DNA from: Neisseria sp. oral taxon 014 str. F0314
GTDB lineage: Bacteria; Pseudomonadota; Gammaproteobacteria; Burkholderiales; Neisseriaceae
Assembly (NCBI RefSeq): GCF_005886145.1
Contig: NZ_CP040504.1
Span: 1,550,001 to 1,614,000, forward strand
DNA: 64,000 nt
Direction: 5' to 3'
Of this stretch, positions 45,625 through 54,085 are shown piece by piece; the first letter of the stretch is position 1, and each line of letters begins with the position of its first letter. The notes beneath the pieces are model-generated. The model searched no databases and was not told the DNA's origin. It saw nothing but the letters and a program-made list of their open reading frames with translations. Position numbers and translations under genes: made by a program.

Positions 45625-46083
45625 TCATAAATCCAGCTTCATGACCGATACTGTTTCGCCGTTGTGCCGGCGCCGCTCAATTTCCCGCCAGCCGTATTTT
45701 TCATATACGGCCTGCACATCGGGCGTGTACAGATAAAGCGCGGGTAGACGCATTTCGCGGGCAGCGCCCAAGCAGTGTTCCACCAGCAGTTTTCCCACGC
45801 CTTTGCCGCGGTACGGCGGCAGCACGAATACGTCGCCGAGCCAGTATTCATATTGCGGCAGGGCGGCGATGTCGTGCCGTTTGAGCGCGGACGAACCGAG
45901 CAGGCGGCCTTGGCCGTCGACCGCGGCAAAAGCGACGGGCAGGCCGCTGCCTTGCAGGCAGGTCTCGTAATAGGCGCGGATTTTACCCACGGAAGACCAC
46001 GGCGCGAAGTCGTGCCACTCGGTATAGAGTGCCTGCGCCAGCGGGTCGATGTGTTCGGGGCGCAGGGGGACGGTTTTCATCAC
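45625..46083 (-). CDS. GNAT-family N-acetyltransferase
   Basis: A 152-residue GNAT fold protein. The acetyl-CoA site is visible as VLPPYRGKGVGKLLVEHCLG (RxxGxG). The usual strand pair and a C-terminal YEKYGW follow. The substrate is not known; its N-terminus MMKTVPLRPEHIDPLAQALYTEW is of the small-molecule acetyltransferase type. It lies convergent to folA. Confidence 0.9.
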   Translation of the reverse strand: MMKTVPLRPEHIDPLAQALYTEWHDFAPWSSVGKIRAYYETCLQGSGLPVAFAAVDGQGRLLGSSALKRHDIAALPQYEYWLGDVFVLPPYRGKGVGKLLVEHCLGAAREMRLPALYLYTPDVQAVYEKYGWREIERRRHNGETVSVMKLDL

Positions 46084-46104
46084 AAATCGGTTTAACGGCG
46101 GAAA

Positions 46105-46446
46105 TCAACGGGCCGCCTTCGTACCGCCCGGCCCGTAAACGGCCTGCCACGCCGCATCAAGGCGCTGTCCCGCCTGTTGCAACGTCGAAGCCTGTTCGTT
46201 CTTGAACGACATGGCCGATGCCAGTTCTTTTTGCAGGCGGTCGATGTCGGCCTGCGCCTTTTGCGCGCGCCGCTGCGCGTCGGCAAGGTCCGTTTGCAGC
46301 GAAATGATTCTGCCGTCGTTGCCGTTTTGCGCCTTCAGTGCGGTACGGTAGGCAGATTGCGCGTTCAACAGGGCATCTTCCGCGCTGTCGGCGGATGCCG
46401 CCGAAGCGGCGAACAGGGCAGTCAGGGTAATCAGGGTTTTTTTCAT
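46105..46446 (-). CDS. Periplasmic coiled-coil protein
   Basis: A 113-residue product with a Sec signal (about 1-19, cleavage after ASA). The rest is mostly helical with heptad repeats and no cysteine: AQNGNDGRIISLQTDLADAQRRAQKAQADIDRLQKELASAMSFKNEQASTLQQAGQ. A coiled-coil of 50-60 residues is likely. The function is unknown; it may be a small periplasmic adaptor of the envelope. It lies 21 bases from the GNAT gene on the same strand. Confidence 0.75.
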   Translation of the reverse strand: MKKTLITLTALFAASAASADSAEDALLNAQSAYRTALKAQNGNDGRIISLQTDLADAQRRAQKAQADIDRLQKELASAMSFKNEQASTLQQAGQRLDAAWQAVYGPGGTKAAR

Positions 46447-46461
46447 ATGGTTTTCCTTATC

Positions 46462-46488
46462 AGGCCGTCTGAAATTTTCAGACGGCCT
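46462..46488 (-). terminator. Inverted DUS pair after gltX
   Basis: AGGCCGTCTGAAA and complement, almost no loop, seven bases past the gltX stop. Confidence 0.75.
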
Positions 46489-46494
46489 TTGTGC

Positions 46495-47889
46495 TTAAGA
46501 ACGAATCCGTTTCAACACTTCTTCTTTGCCGATTAATGCCAACACGGCATCGATGCTGGGTGTTTTCGCCGTGCCGCAGACGGCGAGGCGCAGGGGCATG
46601 CCGAGTTTGCCCATTTTGATGCCTTCTTCGTCGCAGAAAGGTTTGAAGAGGTCGTGGATGGCTTCGGCGTTCCAGTCCTCCAGCCCTTCGAGGTGTTCGG
46701 CGAAGCGCAGCATACGGGCGGCGGCTTCGTCGTCCCAGTGTTTCTGCACGTCCGCTTCGGCGGGCGTTTGTTTGACGTAGAAGTAGAGGCACTCGTCGGC
46801 GAGCGTGTTCAGGTCTTGGGCGCGGTCTTTGACCAATGCCAACACGTCTTCCAACGCGGGTTTTGCCGTATCGTAAATGTCGCGCAGGGCAAGGCGGGGT
46901 TTGACGAGTTCGGCGAGTTTTTCGTTGGGCGTGATTTTGATGTGTTCGCCGTTGATCCAGTAAAGTTTCTTCAAGTCCATACGGCTGGGCGACGGGGAAA
47001 CGTCTTTCAAATCAAACCATTCGACAAATTGTTCCATCGTGAAGAACTCGTCGTCGCCGTGCGCCCAGCCCAAACGCGCCAGATAGTTGAGCATGGCTTC
47101 GGGCAGGATGCCCATCGCGCCAAAGTCGGTAATGGCGACGGTATCGCCGCTGCGTTTGGAGATTTTTTTGCCTTGTTCGTTGAGAATCATGGGCAGGTGG
47201 CCGTATTCGGGCAGGTTCGCGCCGATGGCTTTTAAAATGTTGATTTGTTTCGGCGTGTTGTTCACATGGTCGTCGCCGCGGATAACATGGGTAACGCCCA
47301 TGTCGTAGTCGTCCACCACGACACAGAAGTTGTAGGTCGGTGTGCCGTCGGCGCGGGCGATAATCAGGTCGTCGAGTGCTTCGTTGGGAATGGAGATTTC
47401 GCCTTTGACCAGGTCCGTCCACTGGGTAACGCCGTCCAAAGGCGTTTTGAAGCGGACGACGGGTTGCACGTCGGCAGGGATTTCGGGCAGGGTTTTGCCT
47501 GCTTCGGGACGCCAGCGGCGGTCGTAAGTCGCCGTGCCTTCTTTTTCGGCCTTCTCGCGCATGGCTTCCAGCTCTTCTTTGCTGCAATAGCAGTAGTAGG
47601 CGGCGCCTTTTTCCAAGAGTTCGGCGATCACTTCTTTATAGCGGTCGAAACGGCGGGTTTGGTACACGACGTTGTCGGCGTTGTCGTAATCGAGACCGAC
47701 CCATTTCATGCCGTCGAGGATGATGTTGACGGATTCGGCGGTGGAACGCGCCAAGTCGGTGTCTTCGATACGCAATAAGAACTCGCCTTTGTGATGGCGG
47801 GCAAACGCCCATGAAAACAAGGCGGTGCGCACGCCGCCGATGTGCAGGTAGCCGGTGGGGCTGGGGGCGAAACGGGTTTTGACGGTCAT
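46495..47889 (-). CDS. gltX: Glutamyl-tRNA synthetase
   Basis: Charges tRNA-Glu with glutamate. The 464-residue class I enzyme has the HIGH-type motif in RFAPSPTGYLHIGGVRTALFSW, the RIEDTDLARST glutamate site, VIRGDDHVNNTPKQI and the KMSKS-type motif KKISKRSGD. The C-terminal anticodon-binding domain is complete, and length is standard for a single discriminating or non-discriminating GluRS. The ribosome-binding site is weak. Confidence 0.97.
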   Translation of the reverse strand: MTVKTRFAPSPTGYLHIGGVRTALFSWAFARHHKGEFLLRIEDTDLARSTAESVNIILDGMKWVGLDYDNADNVVYQTRRFDRYKEVIAELLEKGAAYYCYCSKEELEAMREKAEKEGTATYDRRWRPEAGKTLPEIPADVQPVVRFKTPLDGVTQWTDLVKGEISIPNEALDDLIIARADGTPTYNFCVVVDDYDMGVTHVIRGDDHVNNTPKQINILKAIGANLPEYGHLPMILNEQGKKISKRSGDTVAITDFGAMGILPEAMLNYLARLGWAHGDDEFFTMEQFVEWFDLKDVSPSPSRMDLKKLYWINGEHIKITPNEKLAELVKPRLALRDIYDTAKPALEDVLALVKDRAQDLNTLADECLYFYVKQTPAEADVQKHWDDEAAARMLRFAEHLEGLEDWNAEAIHDLFKPFCDEEGIKMGKLGMPLRLAVCGTAKTPSIDAVLALIGKEEVLKRIRS

Positions 47890-48196
47890 GATGGGATTTC
47901 CGGTAAAAATAAGTGATGAAAAAGAATATTGTACTGTGTTTCGAACGGGTTGAGAAATCAGGCCGTCTGAAATGGGAACGGCGGCAAACCTGTTTCAGAA
48001 GACGGCATAAATGGCATGGTGGAGAAGAGTTCGGCAACGTGGAGGAAATGCTGAAAACGTTAAGGCCAACATCGCGGACACGCGCAATTAGGATACCGTC
48101 TGGAAAATCAGTGTTAAAAATGACGAATATCTGCTTTATTGAGTATAATTAAAAACGTTTTTGTAAATTTTATTCAAATTTTTTCAGGAGTTAAAA
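47890..48196. other. Gene-free stretch with decayed DUS copies
   Basis: A 307-base gap between divergent genes. A good DUS (47961) faces a copy interrupted by three extra bases (47995 region), and a third has a single-base insertion (about 48100). Nothing else is recognised; it should hold the promoters of both flanking genes. Confidence 0.5.
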
Positions 48197-48505
48197 GTGA
48201 ACGAACAGAATAATCAATTACCGAACCAGCAACCTCAATACTATCAGCCGCAGCAGCAACCCGGCTATCAGCAGCAGGCTCCGGTGATCAGTATCGGAGA
48301 CTGGATTGTTACTTCCATCGTTTTGGCCATTCCGCTGGTCAATCTGATTATGGCCTTCGTGTGGGGCTTCGGAGGCAATACTAATCCGAGTAAGGCAAAT
48401 TATTGTAAGGCATGGTTGATTTTTATCGCTGCTGTAATCGCATTTTATGTTTTGCTGTTTTTGTTTGTCCTTGGTACGGGAGCGGCGTCAAGTCGATACA
48501 ATTGA
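48197..48505 (+). CDS. Small membrane protein with Gln/Pro-rich N-terminus
   Basis: A 102-residue protein. The first 28 residues are Asn/Gln/Pro/Tyr-rich and probably disordered (QQQPGYQQQ). Two hydrophobic helices follow (about 36-55 and 70-93). A loop with TNPSKANYCKAW lies between. The start is GTG, with CAGGAG six bases before it. It resembles small membrane proteins of the DUF4870/cardiolipin-stress type in layout only; no family is certain. Confidence 0.65.
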   Translation: MNEQNNQLPNQQPQYYQPQQQPGYQQQAPVISIGDWIVTSIVLAIPLVNLIMAFVWGFGGNTNPSKANYCKAWLIFIAAVIAFYVLLFLFVLGTGAASSRYN

Positions 48506-48523
48506 TTGGGTCATGTGAATAAG

Positions 48524-48553
48524 GAGGCCGTCTGAAACTTTCAGACGGCCTTT
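48524..48553 (+). terminator. Inverted DUS pair after the Gln-rich membrane protein gene
   Basis: AGGCCGTCTGAAA and complement with minimal loop. Confidence 0.75.
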
Positions 48554-48634
48554 GATATTTGCGCTGCCATATCGGCACACGTCGAATTTGTTCCTGCTTA
48601 GCAAAGATGCGACGGTTTGGGCAAGGAAGCGGCG

Positions 48635-49297
48635 TCAGCCGTTGCGTGTTATCCAGTCCCAAATCCGGTCGCCCCAGCTTTCGAATTGGTAGAGGAACAG
48701 CAGATAGCTTTCTTGGAATAAAAACCTGCCTTTTTTTTCGCGCGCGTCGAAGCGGGTGGTCGGCGTAGCGGAGACTTCGGCGTTTAAATCCAAATCGCGG
48801 GCGATGGCTTGGGCGCGGGCGAGGTGGTAGGGGTCGCTGACGATGATGATGCTGTCCACGCTGTTGGCGCGCAGGATGGGTTTGATGTTGCGCAGGTTTT
48901 CGTAGGTGTTGCGCGATGTGTTTTCAAACAGGATGTTTTTGGCGGGAATGCCTTGCTTGAGCGCATAGCGGCGGCCGACTTCGGCTTCGGTCATATAGCC
49001 TTTTTTTGGCGTGCCGCCGGTAAAGACGATTTTGCCGACACGGTGGCTTTGATACAGCGCAATCGCGTGGTTGATGCGTTCCAGAAATACCGGCGAAGGT
49101 TGTTTGTTCCAGGCGGCCGCGCCGAGCACCACGGCCGCATCGGCGGTGGCGGCGGCGGGCAGGGTCTGGTTGCCGGTGCGGTACACCTGCCATACGTTCC
49201 CCGCAAACACGGCCAGCACCAGCAAGATGCTGAGTGCGATACCGCGCAGCAGGTAAAAGCGCAGGCCGTTACGGCTGTGGAACAAGGGAAAACGCAT
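48635..49297 (-). CDS. DUF218 (YdcF/SanA-like) membrane protein
   Basis: A 220-residue protein with a basic N-terminus, one transmembrane helix (about 17-37) and the DUF218 domain: DAAVVLGAAAWNKQPSPVFLERINHAI, IVFTGGTPKKGYMTEAEVG, ENTSRNTYENLRNIKPIL and IIIVSDPYHLARAQ. It is complete, unlike the other DUF218 protein at the window edge, and has the same N-terminal anchoring. Its start codon follows a DUS directly (GAGAGAGG-CCGTCTGAAACC). It is upstream of no clear partner; SanA-like envelope roles are the family expectation. Confidence 0.88.
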   Translation of the reverse strand: MRFPLFHSRNGLRFYLLRGIALSILLVLAVFAGNVWQVYRTGNQTLPAAATADAAVVLGAAAWNKQPSPVFLERINHAIALYQSHRVGKIVFTGGTPKKGYMTEAEVGRRYALKQGIPAKNILFENTSRNTYENLRNIKPILRANSVDSIIIVSDPYHLARAQAIARDLDLNAEVSATPTTRFDAREKKGRFLFQESYLLFLYQFESWGDRIWDWITRNG

Positions 49298-49316
49298 GGT
49301 TTCAGACGGCCTCTCT

Positions 49317-49679
49317 CTATTCGGGAAGCAGGGCTTCGATGTTTTCGAGCGGCCGGCCGATGGCGGCTTTGTCGGGCGTAACCAGAATCGGGCGTTCCAG
49401 CAGGGCGGGGTGTTCCGCTACGGCCCGCAGCAGGGCGTCGTCGCCCAAATCCGGATTGTCCAGCCCCAGCTCCTGATACAGGCTGTCTTTCACGCGCATC
49501 ATGCCGCGGGCCGACTCCAGCCCCAGCTTGCGGAAAATGTCCTGCAATGCGGCCAGATCGGGCGGCGTATCCAAATAGCGTACCACTTCGGCTTCGATGC
49601 CGCGTTCTTGCAGCAGGTCGAAGGCGGAACGCGATTTGCTGCATCGGGGGTTGTGGTAGAGAATAAACGGGGCAGGCAT
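49317..49679 (-). CDS. ArsC/YfgD-family arsenate reductase-like protein
   Basis: A 120-residue glutaredoxin-type protein. The N-terminal active site HNPRCSKSRSAFDLL holds the catalytic cysteine (about Cys13) next to the arsenate-binding Ser/Arg. The C-terminal LLERPILV region carries the conserved arginine of ArsC. It converges with nothing and lies 19 bases from the DUF218 gene on the same strand. No arsenite pump or arsR is nearby, so a housekeeping YfgD-type thiol protein is also possible. Confidence 0.88.
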   Translation of the reverse strand: MPAPFILYHNPRCSKSRSAFDLLQERGIEAEVVRYLDTPPDLAALQDIFRKLGLESARGMMRVKDSLYQELGLDNPDLGDDALLRAVAEHPALLERPILVTPDKAAIGRPLENIEALLPE

Positions 49680-49802
49680 GGCAATCCTTTCGAAGAATAA
49701 CGGCTATTATGGTCCGTATATGCAATTTACTCAAGAAAGTACCTTTGGCCGTCTGAAAAGATTACAATACCCTACATCCGATATTTTCATTAAGGACAAG
49801 CC

Positions 49803-50285
49803 ATGAAAACACTGACCGCCGCCATTATCGCCGCCGCTGCCGCCTTGGGTGCGCAAAACGCGTCCGCCGCCGACCTGCAAAGCTGGAACAGCGACACCCC
49901 GCAGACGCAGGAATCCCTCAAGGCGCCCGTGCGCGTCATCAACCTTTGGGCGACATGGTGTGGCCCCTGCCGCAAAGAAATGCCGGAAATGTCGTCTTGG
50001 TATAAAGCGCAGAAAAAAGGCAGTGTCGATATGGTGGGCATCGCGCTGGACAACACCGAAAACATCGGCAAGTTTCTGAAACAAACCCCCGTCAGTTATC
50101 CGGTTTGGCGTTACACCGGCGCCGACAGCCGTAATTTCATGAAAACGTTTGGCAACAACGTCGGCGTTTTGCCCTTTACCGTTGTCGAAGCGCCGAAATG
50201 CGGCTACAAGCAGACGATTACCGGCGAAGTCAATGCTAAAAAACTGACCGAGGCCGTGAATCTGGCCAAGGGCAAATGCAAATAG
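49803..50285 (+). CDS. Periplasmic TlpA/ResA-like thioredoxin
   Basis: A 160-residue protein with a Sec signal (about 1-22, ending ASA). The thioredoxin fold has the active site WATWCGPCRKEMP, followed by DMVGIALDNTENI and a cis-Pro loop (GVLPFTVV). The C-terminus has two more cysteines (APKCGYK and KGKCK). The type is that of TlpA/ResA proteins that reduce apocytochromes or other periplasmic thiols. The client is unknown. Monocistronic with a DUS terminator. Confidence 0.88.
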   Translation: MKTLTAAIIAAAAALGAQNASAADLQSWNSDTPQTQESLKAPVRVINLWATWCGPCRKEMPEMSSWYKAQKKGSVDMVGIALDNTENIGKFLKQTPVSYPVWRYTGADSRNFMKTFGNNVGVLPFTVVEAPKCGYKQTITGEVNAKKLTEAVNLAKGKCK

Positions 50286-50682
50286 GCGGGGCGGAATCGA
50301 GGCCGTCTGAAAACCGTTTTTCAGACGGCCTCGTTCAAGCGGAAAGGCGCAATGCTTCCTCCGGCCTTATCCCCGACGCCTGTGGATAATTTAGGGATAA
50401 CTTCCCAAATCCGCATGAATCCGCGAAACAGCGGCATCTTCCGATAAACGGCAGGATTATGCCGTTTAAAATGACGCCACTATCCCAATCGGCCGCCAGC
50501 CTTTATAATTCGGGCATATGTTTATTGTTCAGACGGCCTGTCTCCGGTTGCGTATTTTCAGGAGAGCAGGGCGGGTGTCCGGCAATGCGGCTGTGCGTAA
50601 CCCGTCCGTTTCTGTGGATAATTTTTCAAAAGGCCGTCTGAAAAGCAGTTTCGTTGAAGCTGAAACCTTTACAGGAATGTTT
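50286..50682. promoter_or_regulatory. Region upstream of ftsE with two DnaA boxes
   Basis: A 397-base gap with no gene. Perfect DnaA boxes lie at 50381-50389 and 50613-50621, with a TTATCCCC/GGGATAA-like pair around the first. Single DUS copies lie at about 50531 and 50632, and a terminator at 50298-50333. Confidence 0.5.
50298..50333 (+). terminator. Inverted DUS pair after the TlpA-like gene
   Basis: CGAGGCCGTCTGAAAA and complement, 12 bases past the stop. Confidence 0.8.
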
Positions 50683-51333
50683 ATGATTCGTTTCGAACAA
50701 GTTTCCAAAACCTATCCCGGCGGTTTTGAAGCCTTAAAAAACGTCAGTTTCCGCATCAAGAAAGGCGAGATGATTTTCGTTGCCGGACATTCCGGTTCGG
50801 GCAAATCGACCGTATTGAAGCTGATTTCGGGCATTACCAAGCCGACTTCGGGCAAAGTGTGGTTCAACAATCAGGATTTGGGCGCGCTGAACGACAACCA
50901 AATCGGTTTCATGCGCCAGCATATCGGCATCGTGTTTCAAGACCATAAAATCCTGTATGACCGCAACGTGCTGCAAAACGTCATCCTGCCCTTGCGGATT
51001 ATCGGCTATCAGCCCGGCAAGGCTGAGGAGCGCGCCCGCATCGCCGTTGAAAAAGTCGGCCTGAAAGGCCGCGAGCTGGACGATCCGGTTACTTTGTCCG
51101 GCGGCGAACAGCAACGCTTGTGCATCGCCCGCGCCGTCGTCCACCAGCCCAGCCTCCTGATTGCCGACGAACCTTCGGCCAACCTCGACCGCGCCTACGC
51201 GCTTGATATTATGGAATTGTTCAAAACCTTCCACGAGGCGGGCACCACCGTCATCGTTGCCGCACACGACGAAACGCTGATGGCCGACTACGGCCACCGC
51301 ATCCTGCGGCTTCAAGGAGGGCGTTTGGCATGA
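50683..51333 (+). CDS. ftsE: Cell division ATP-binding protein FtsE
   Basis: ATPase of the FtsEX complex at the septum, which switches on peptidoglycan hydrolases through FtsX. The 216-residue product has Walker A HSGSGKST (36-43), signature LSGGEQQRLCIAR, Walker B LLIADEPSANLD and the H-loop AAHDE. FtsE's GGF start (YPGGFEALKNVSF) is typical. I start at ATG 50683, six bases after AGGA; frames upstream are not conserved. Its stop overlaps the ftsX start by four bases. Confidence 0.96.
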   Translation: MIRFEQVSKTYPGGFEALKNVSFRIKKGEMIFVAGHSGSGKSTVLKLISGITKPTSGKVWFNNQDLGALNDNQIGFMRQHIGIVFQDHKILYDRNVLQNVILPLRIIGYQPGKAEERARIAVEKVGLKGRELDDPVTLSGGEQQRLCIARAVVHQPSLLIADEPSANLDRAYALDIMELFKTFHEAGTTVIVAAHDETLMADYGHRILRLQGGRLA

Positions 51334-52247
51334 GCATGATTCATTATGTTTCGCTGCATGTGGAATCCGCCCGCACCGCGTTCAGACAACTCTTGCGCCA
51401 GCCGGTCGGTACCCTGCTGACGCTGGCGATGCTGGCGGTGGCGATGACCCTGCCGCTGGCGCTGTATCTGGGCGTGCAGAGCGGACAAAGCGTGCTGGGC
51501 AAGCTCAACGAATCGCCGCAGATTACCGTGTATATGGAAACCGGCGCATCGCAGGCGGACAACGACACGGTGCAAAACCTGCTGCAACGCGACGCGCGTT
51601 TGACCAAAATCCGCTTTATCGGCAAGCAGCAGGGGCTGGAAGAGCTGCAAGCCAACCTCGATCAGAACCTAGTATCCATGCTCGACAGCAATCCGCTGCC
51701 CGACGTATTTATCGTTACACCCGACGCGGCGGCGACTCCGGCGCAGATACAGACGCTGTACGGCGATTTGGTCAGGCTGCCGATGGTCGAATCGGCCACG
51801 GTGGACACCGAATGGGTGCGCACGCTGTATCAGATTAACGAATTTGTCCGCAAGATTCTGTGGTTTCTGGCGGTAACGCTGGGCATGGCCTTCGTATTGG
51901 TGGCGCACAATACCATCCGCCTGCAAATCCTCAGCCGCAAAGAAGAAATCGAAATCACCAAACTTTTGGGCGCGCCCGCTTCGTTTATCCGCCGTCCGTT
52001 CCTTTATCAGGCCGCATGGCAGAGCCTGCTTTCCGCCGTGGTCAGTCTGGGTTTGTGTTCGTGGCTTACCGGCGCGACCCGTCCGCTGGTCGACCAGATT
52101 TTCAAACCCTACGGCCTGAACATCGGCTGGCGGTTTTTCACGGCGGGCGAGATTGCGCTGGTGTCGGTTATCGTCGTCGCATTAGGCGTGTTCGGCGCGT
52201 GGATGGCCGCCACACAGCACCTGCTCGGTTTCAAAGCGAAAAAATAA
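51330..52247 (+). CDS. ftsX: Cell division membrane protein FtsX
   Basis: Inner-membrane partner of FtsE. The 305-residue product has four transmembrane helices (near 22-45, 175-200, 225-245 and 268-290) with a large periplasmic loop between the first two that recruits amidase activators. EIEITKLLGAPASFIRRPFLYQAAWQ is the conserved cytosolic coupling loop. The ftsE-ftsX pair is standard. Length matches beta-proteobacterial FtsX. Confidence 0.95.
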   Translation: MSMIHYVSLHVESARTAFRQLLRQPVGTLLTLAMLAVAMTLPLALYLGVQSGQSVLGKLNESPQITVYMETGASQADNDTVQNLLQRDARLTKIRFIGKQQGLEELQANLDQNLVSMLDSNPLPDVFIVTPDAAATPAQIQTLYGDLVRLPMVESATVDTEWVRTLYQINEFVRKILWFLAVTLGMAFVLVAHNTIRLQILSRKEEIEITKLLGAPASFIRRPFLYQAAWQSLLSAVVSLGLCSWLTGATRPLVDQIFKPYGLNIGWRFFTAGEIALVSVIVVALGVFGAWMAATQHLLGFKAKK

Positions 52248-52400
52248 GATTTCAAACGGCCTGCGAGAGACAGGCCGTTTTGTTTGATACGGAGACGACA
52301 GTTTTTAAATTGAACCTTAATAAATCCGCAGAATCCGTATGAATATATCGGTTAATACATGATTGCTTATTAAGGTTTGATTATTCGGGAGGGTTCGTTC

Positions 52401-52571
52401 ATGCCGTCTGAAAGATATTTGTTTGTTTTGCTGGGTGTGTCCGTGATGTTATTAACCGTATCGGCTCTGAAATTTCAATGGGTACAAGTTGCCGAGATTA
52501 AGAACAAAAACAGGTTTAACGCCTTAATATTCATTATCATGGCAATAGCAGTATTATTGTTTTTCATCTGA
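52401..52571 (+). CDS. Small two-helix membrane protein starting in a DUS
   Basis: A 56-residue product whose first four codons ATG-CCG-TCT-GAA are exactly the AT-type DUS. Two hydrophobic helices (about 6-22 and 34-54) are joined by a short polar loop with WVQVAEIKNKNRF, and the tail is Phe/Ile-rich. GGGAGGG lies eight bases upstream. No family is recognised. It sits between ftsX and pncC on the same strand, with 30 bases to the next gene. Confidence 0.6.
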   Translation: MPSERYLFVLLGVSVMLLTVSALKFQWVQVAEIKNKNRFNALIFIIMAIAVLLFFI

Positions 52572-52601
52572 CAGAAATATTCTTTGAATGGGAGAATCCG
52601 T

Positions 52602-53081
52602 ATGAACCCGTCTTTAGAAAAAATCGCCCGCATCCTGACCGAACGCCGCCAAACCGTTACCTGTGCCGAATCCTGTACCGGCGGCCTGCTGGCCGGCGCA
52701 TTGACGAGTATCGCCGGCAGCTCGCAATGGTTCCACCAAAGTTTTGTAACATACAGCAATAAAGCCAAAGAAGACCGGCTCGGCGTGATGCCCGATACGC
52801 TGTTGAAACACGGCGCGGTCAGTCGGGAAACGGTTTACGAAATGGCACGCGGCGCCAAAGCCGTTGCCGGAGCCGATTATGCCCTGAGCGTGTCCGGTAT
52901 CGCCGGACCGGGCGGCGGCAGTGCGGCCAAACCGGTAGGCACGGTATGGTTCGGCTTGGCTACCCCGACCGAATCACTGGAGCGCACGGCTTTATTCGAA
53001 GGCGACCGCGAAAGCGTCCGCAATCAGGCGGTACGGTTCGCGCTGGATTGGCTGGCGGAGAATCTGACAAAAAACATTTGA
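52602..53081 (+). CDS. pncC: Nicotinamide-nucleotide amidase (CinA C-terminal type)
   Basis: PncC hydrolyses nicotinamide mononucleotide to nicotinate mononucleotide, salvaging NAD breakdown products. The 159-residue product is the stand-alone CinA C-terminal domain with CAESCTGGLLAGALTSIAGSSQWFHQSFVTYSNKAK, and VSGIAGPGGGSAAKPVGTVWFGL near the C-terminus. Competence-linked CinA has a second N-terminal domain, absent here. I start at ATG 52602 after GGGAGA. A nicotinamidase gene is also in the window, about 19 kb away. Confidence 0.93.
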   Translation: MNPSLEKIARILTERRQTVTCAESCTGGLLAGALTSIAGSSQWFHQSFVTYSNKAKEDRLGVMPDTLLKHGAVSRETVYEMARGAKAVAGADYALSVSGIAGPGGGSAAKPVGTVWFGLATPTESLERTALFEGDRESVRNQAVRFALDWLAENLTKNI

Positions 53082-53107
53082 ACCTGTCAGTTTGGGAAAC
53101 AAATTAA

Positions 53108-53154
53108 AAAAAGCCGTCTGAAAACCTATTTCAGGTTTTTCAGACGGCCTTTTT
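53108..53154. terminator. Bidirectional DUS terminator between pncC and the beta-barrel gene
   Basis: AAGCCGTCTGAAAACCT and complement between convergent genes. Confidence 0.8.
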
Positions 53155-53170
53155 ACAGCAATAAAACGGT

Positions 53171-53740
53171 TTATTTGAAACGGTAGCCCACGGTAGCCAT
53201 ATAGCTGTTGTTGTGGATTTTCAAATTGTCTTTTTTATAGCGGGTCTGTTCCCATTCCGCGCCTACTTCCACATTCGGAGTAACGGCGTATTTCGCACCC
53301 ACTCCGTAGCCCAGGCCGTTCATATTGGTACGGCTGCGGCCTCCGCCCTCGAATCTGCCATAGTGGTAGCCGACTTTACCGTAGGCCATCACGTCATTGG
53401 TCAGACGGTAGCCCTGAATATAGGAGGCAGAAGCATCAACTTTCTGTTTGGCTTTGCCGATGGAGTTTTCGCCTATGGTGCGGTGCAACGGTTTGACGGC
53501 CACTTCCGCGCCGCCTATCCAGTTGCTTGCGCCAAACTGGGTATTGTAGTTGCCGCGCACGGATACGTCGGCTTTGTTTTTCTCTTTCAGGCTTGAATTT
53601 TTGACATCGCTTTTGCTCACACCTGCGCCCACTTCGACAGCGGCACCGGTAAACGTACCTTCAGTATTCAACGGGGCGGCAACGGCGGAAGCTGCGGCGC
53701 TCAGAAAGAATGCGGTCAATAAAGTTTTCTTCATTTTCAT
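53171..53740 (-). CDS. Small outer-membrane beta-barrel protein, opacity/NspA-like
   Basis: A 189-residue outer-membrane protein with a signal peptide (about 1-22, cleavage after VAA). The mature part alternates strand-length segments with polar loops and aromatic girdle residues, and ends MATVGYRFK, as for small eight-stranded barrels. GLGYGVGAKYAVTPNVEVGAEWEQTRYK resembles the late strands of NspA and the opacity porin family. Few other details can be supported. The 345-base gap upstream (53741-54085) holds only a single DUS and the likely promoter. Confidence 0.8.
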   Translation of the reverse strand: MKMKKTLLTAFFLSAAASAVAAPLNTEGTFTGAAVEVGAGVSKSDVKNSSLKEKNKADVSVRGNYNTQFGASNWIGGAEVAVKPLHRTIGENSIGKAKQKVDASASYIQGYRLTNDVMAYGKVGYHYGRFEGGGRSRTNMNGLGYGVGAKYAVTPNVEVGAEWEQTRYKKDNLKIHNNSYMATVGYRFK

Positions 53741-54085
53741 AACTCCTGTCAGAATGAAAGGAAGGCGGCTTTTCGCTTTCCGACGATTACAGTATCAAAG
53801 CGTTTCAGACGGCCTGCAACAGCCTTTGCCTAGAGGTTACACGCCGCTGCTTCGATTTTACGTTTGTAATTTAAGGGTTTTTTGAAATTACGTATTTAAA
53901 GTGATTATTGCATCCTCTGCCCGTTTTTTGTTCAGCGTAATGATAATGCGGCAGAATTTGGGAAAGAATCCGATTGTTTTTAAAACGTAATGCGGTGAAA
54001 AGACGGAGTTTAGAATGTTCCGTCTAAAAATCTATGTTTACATGCGGGGTGTGGTTTTTATGATCAAGGGTGGTTTAGAGTTGGC

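Noticed and set aside
47890..48196. Possible small gene between gltX and the Gln-rich membrane protein gene
   Set aside because: The only frame contains a translated DUS, no ribosome-binding site and no recognisable protein pattern.
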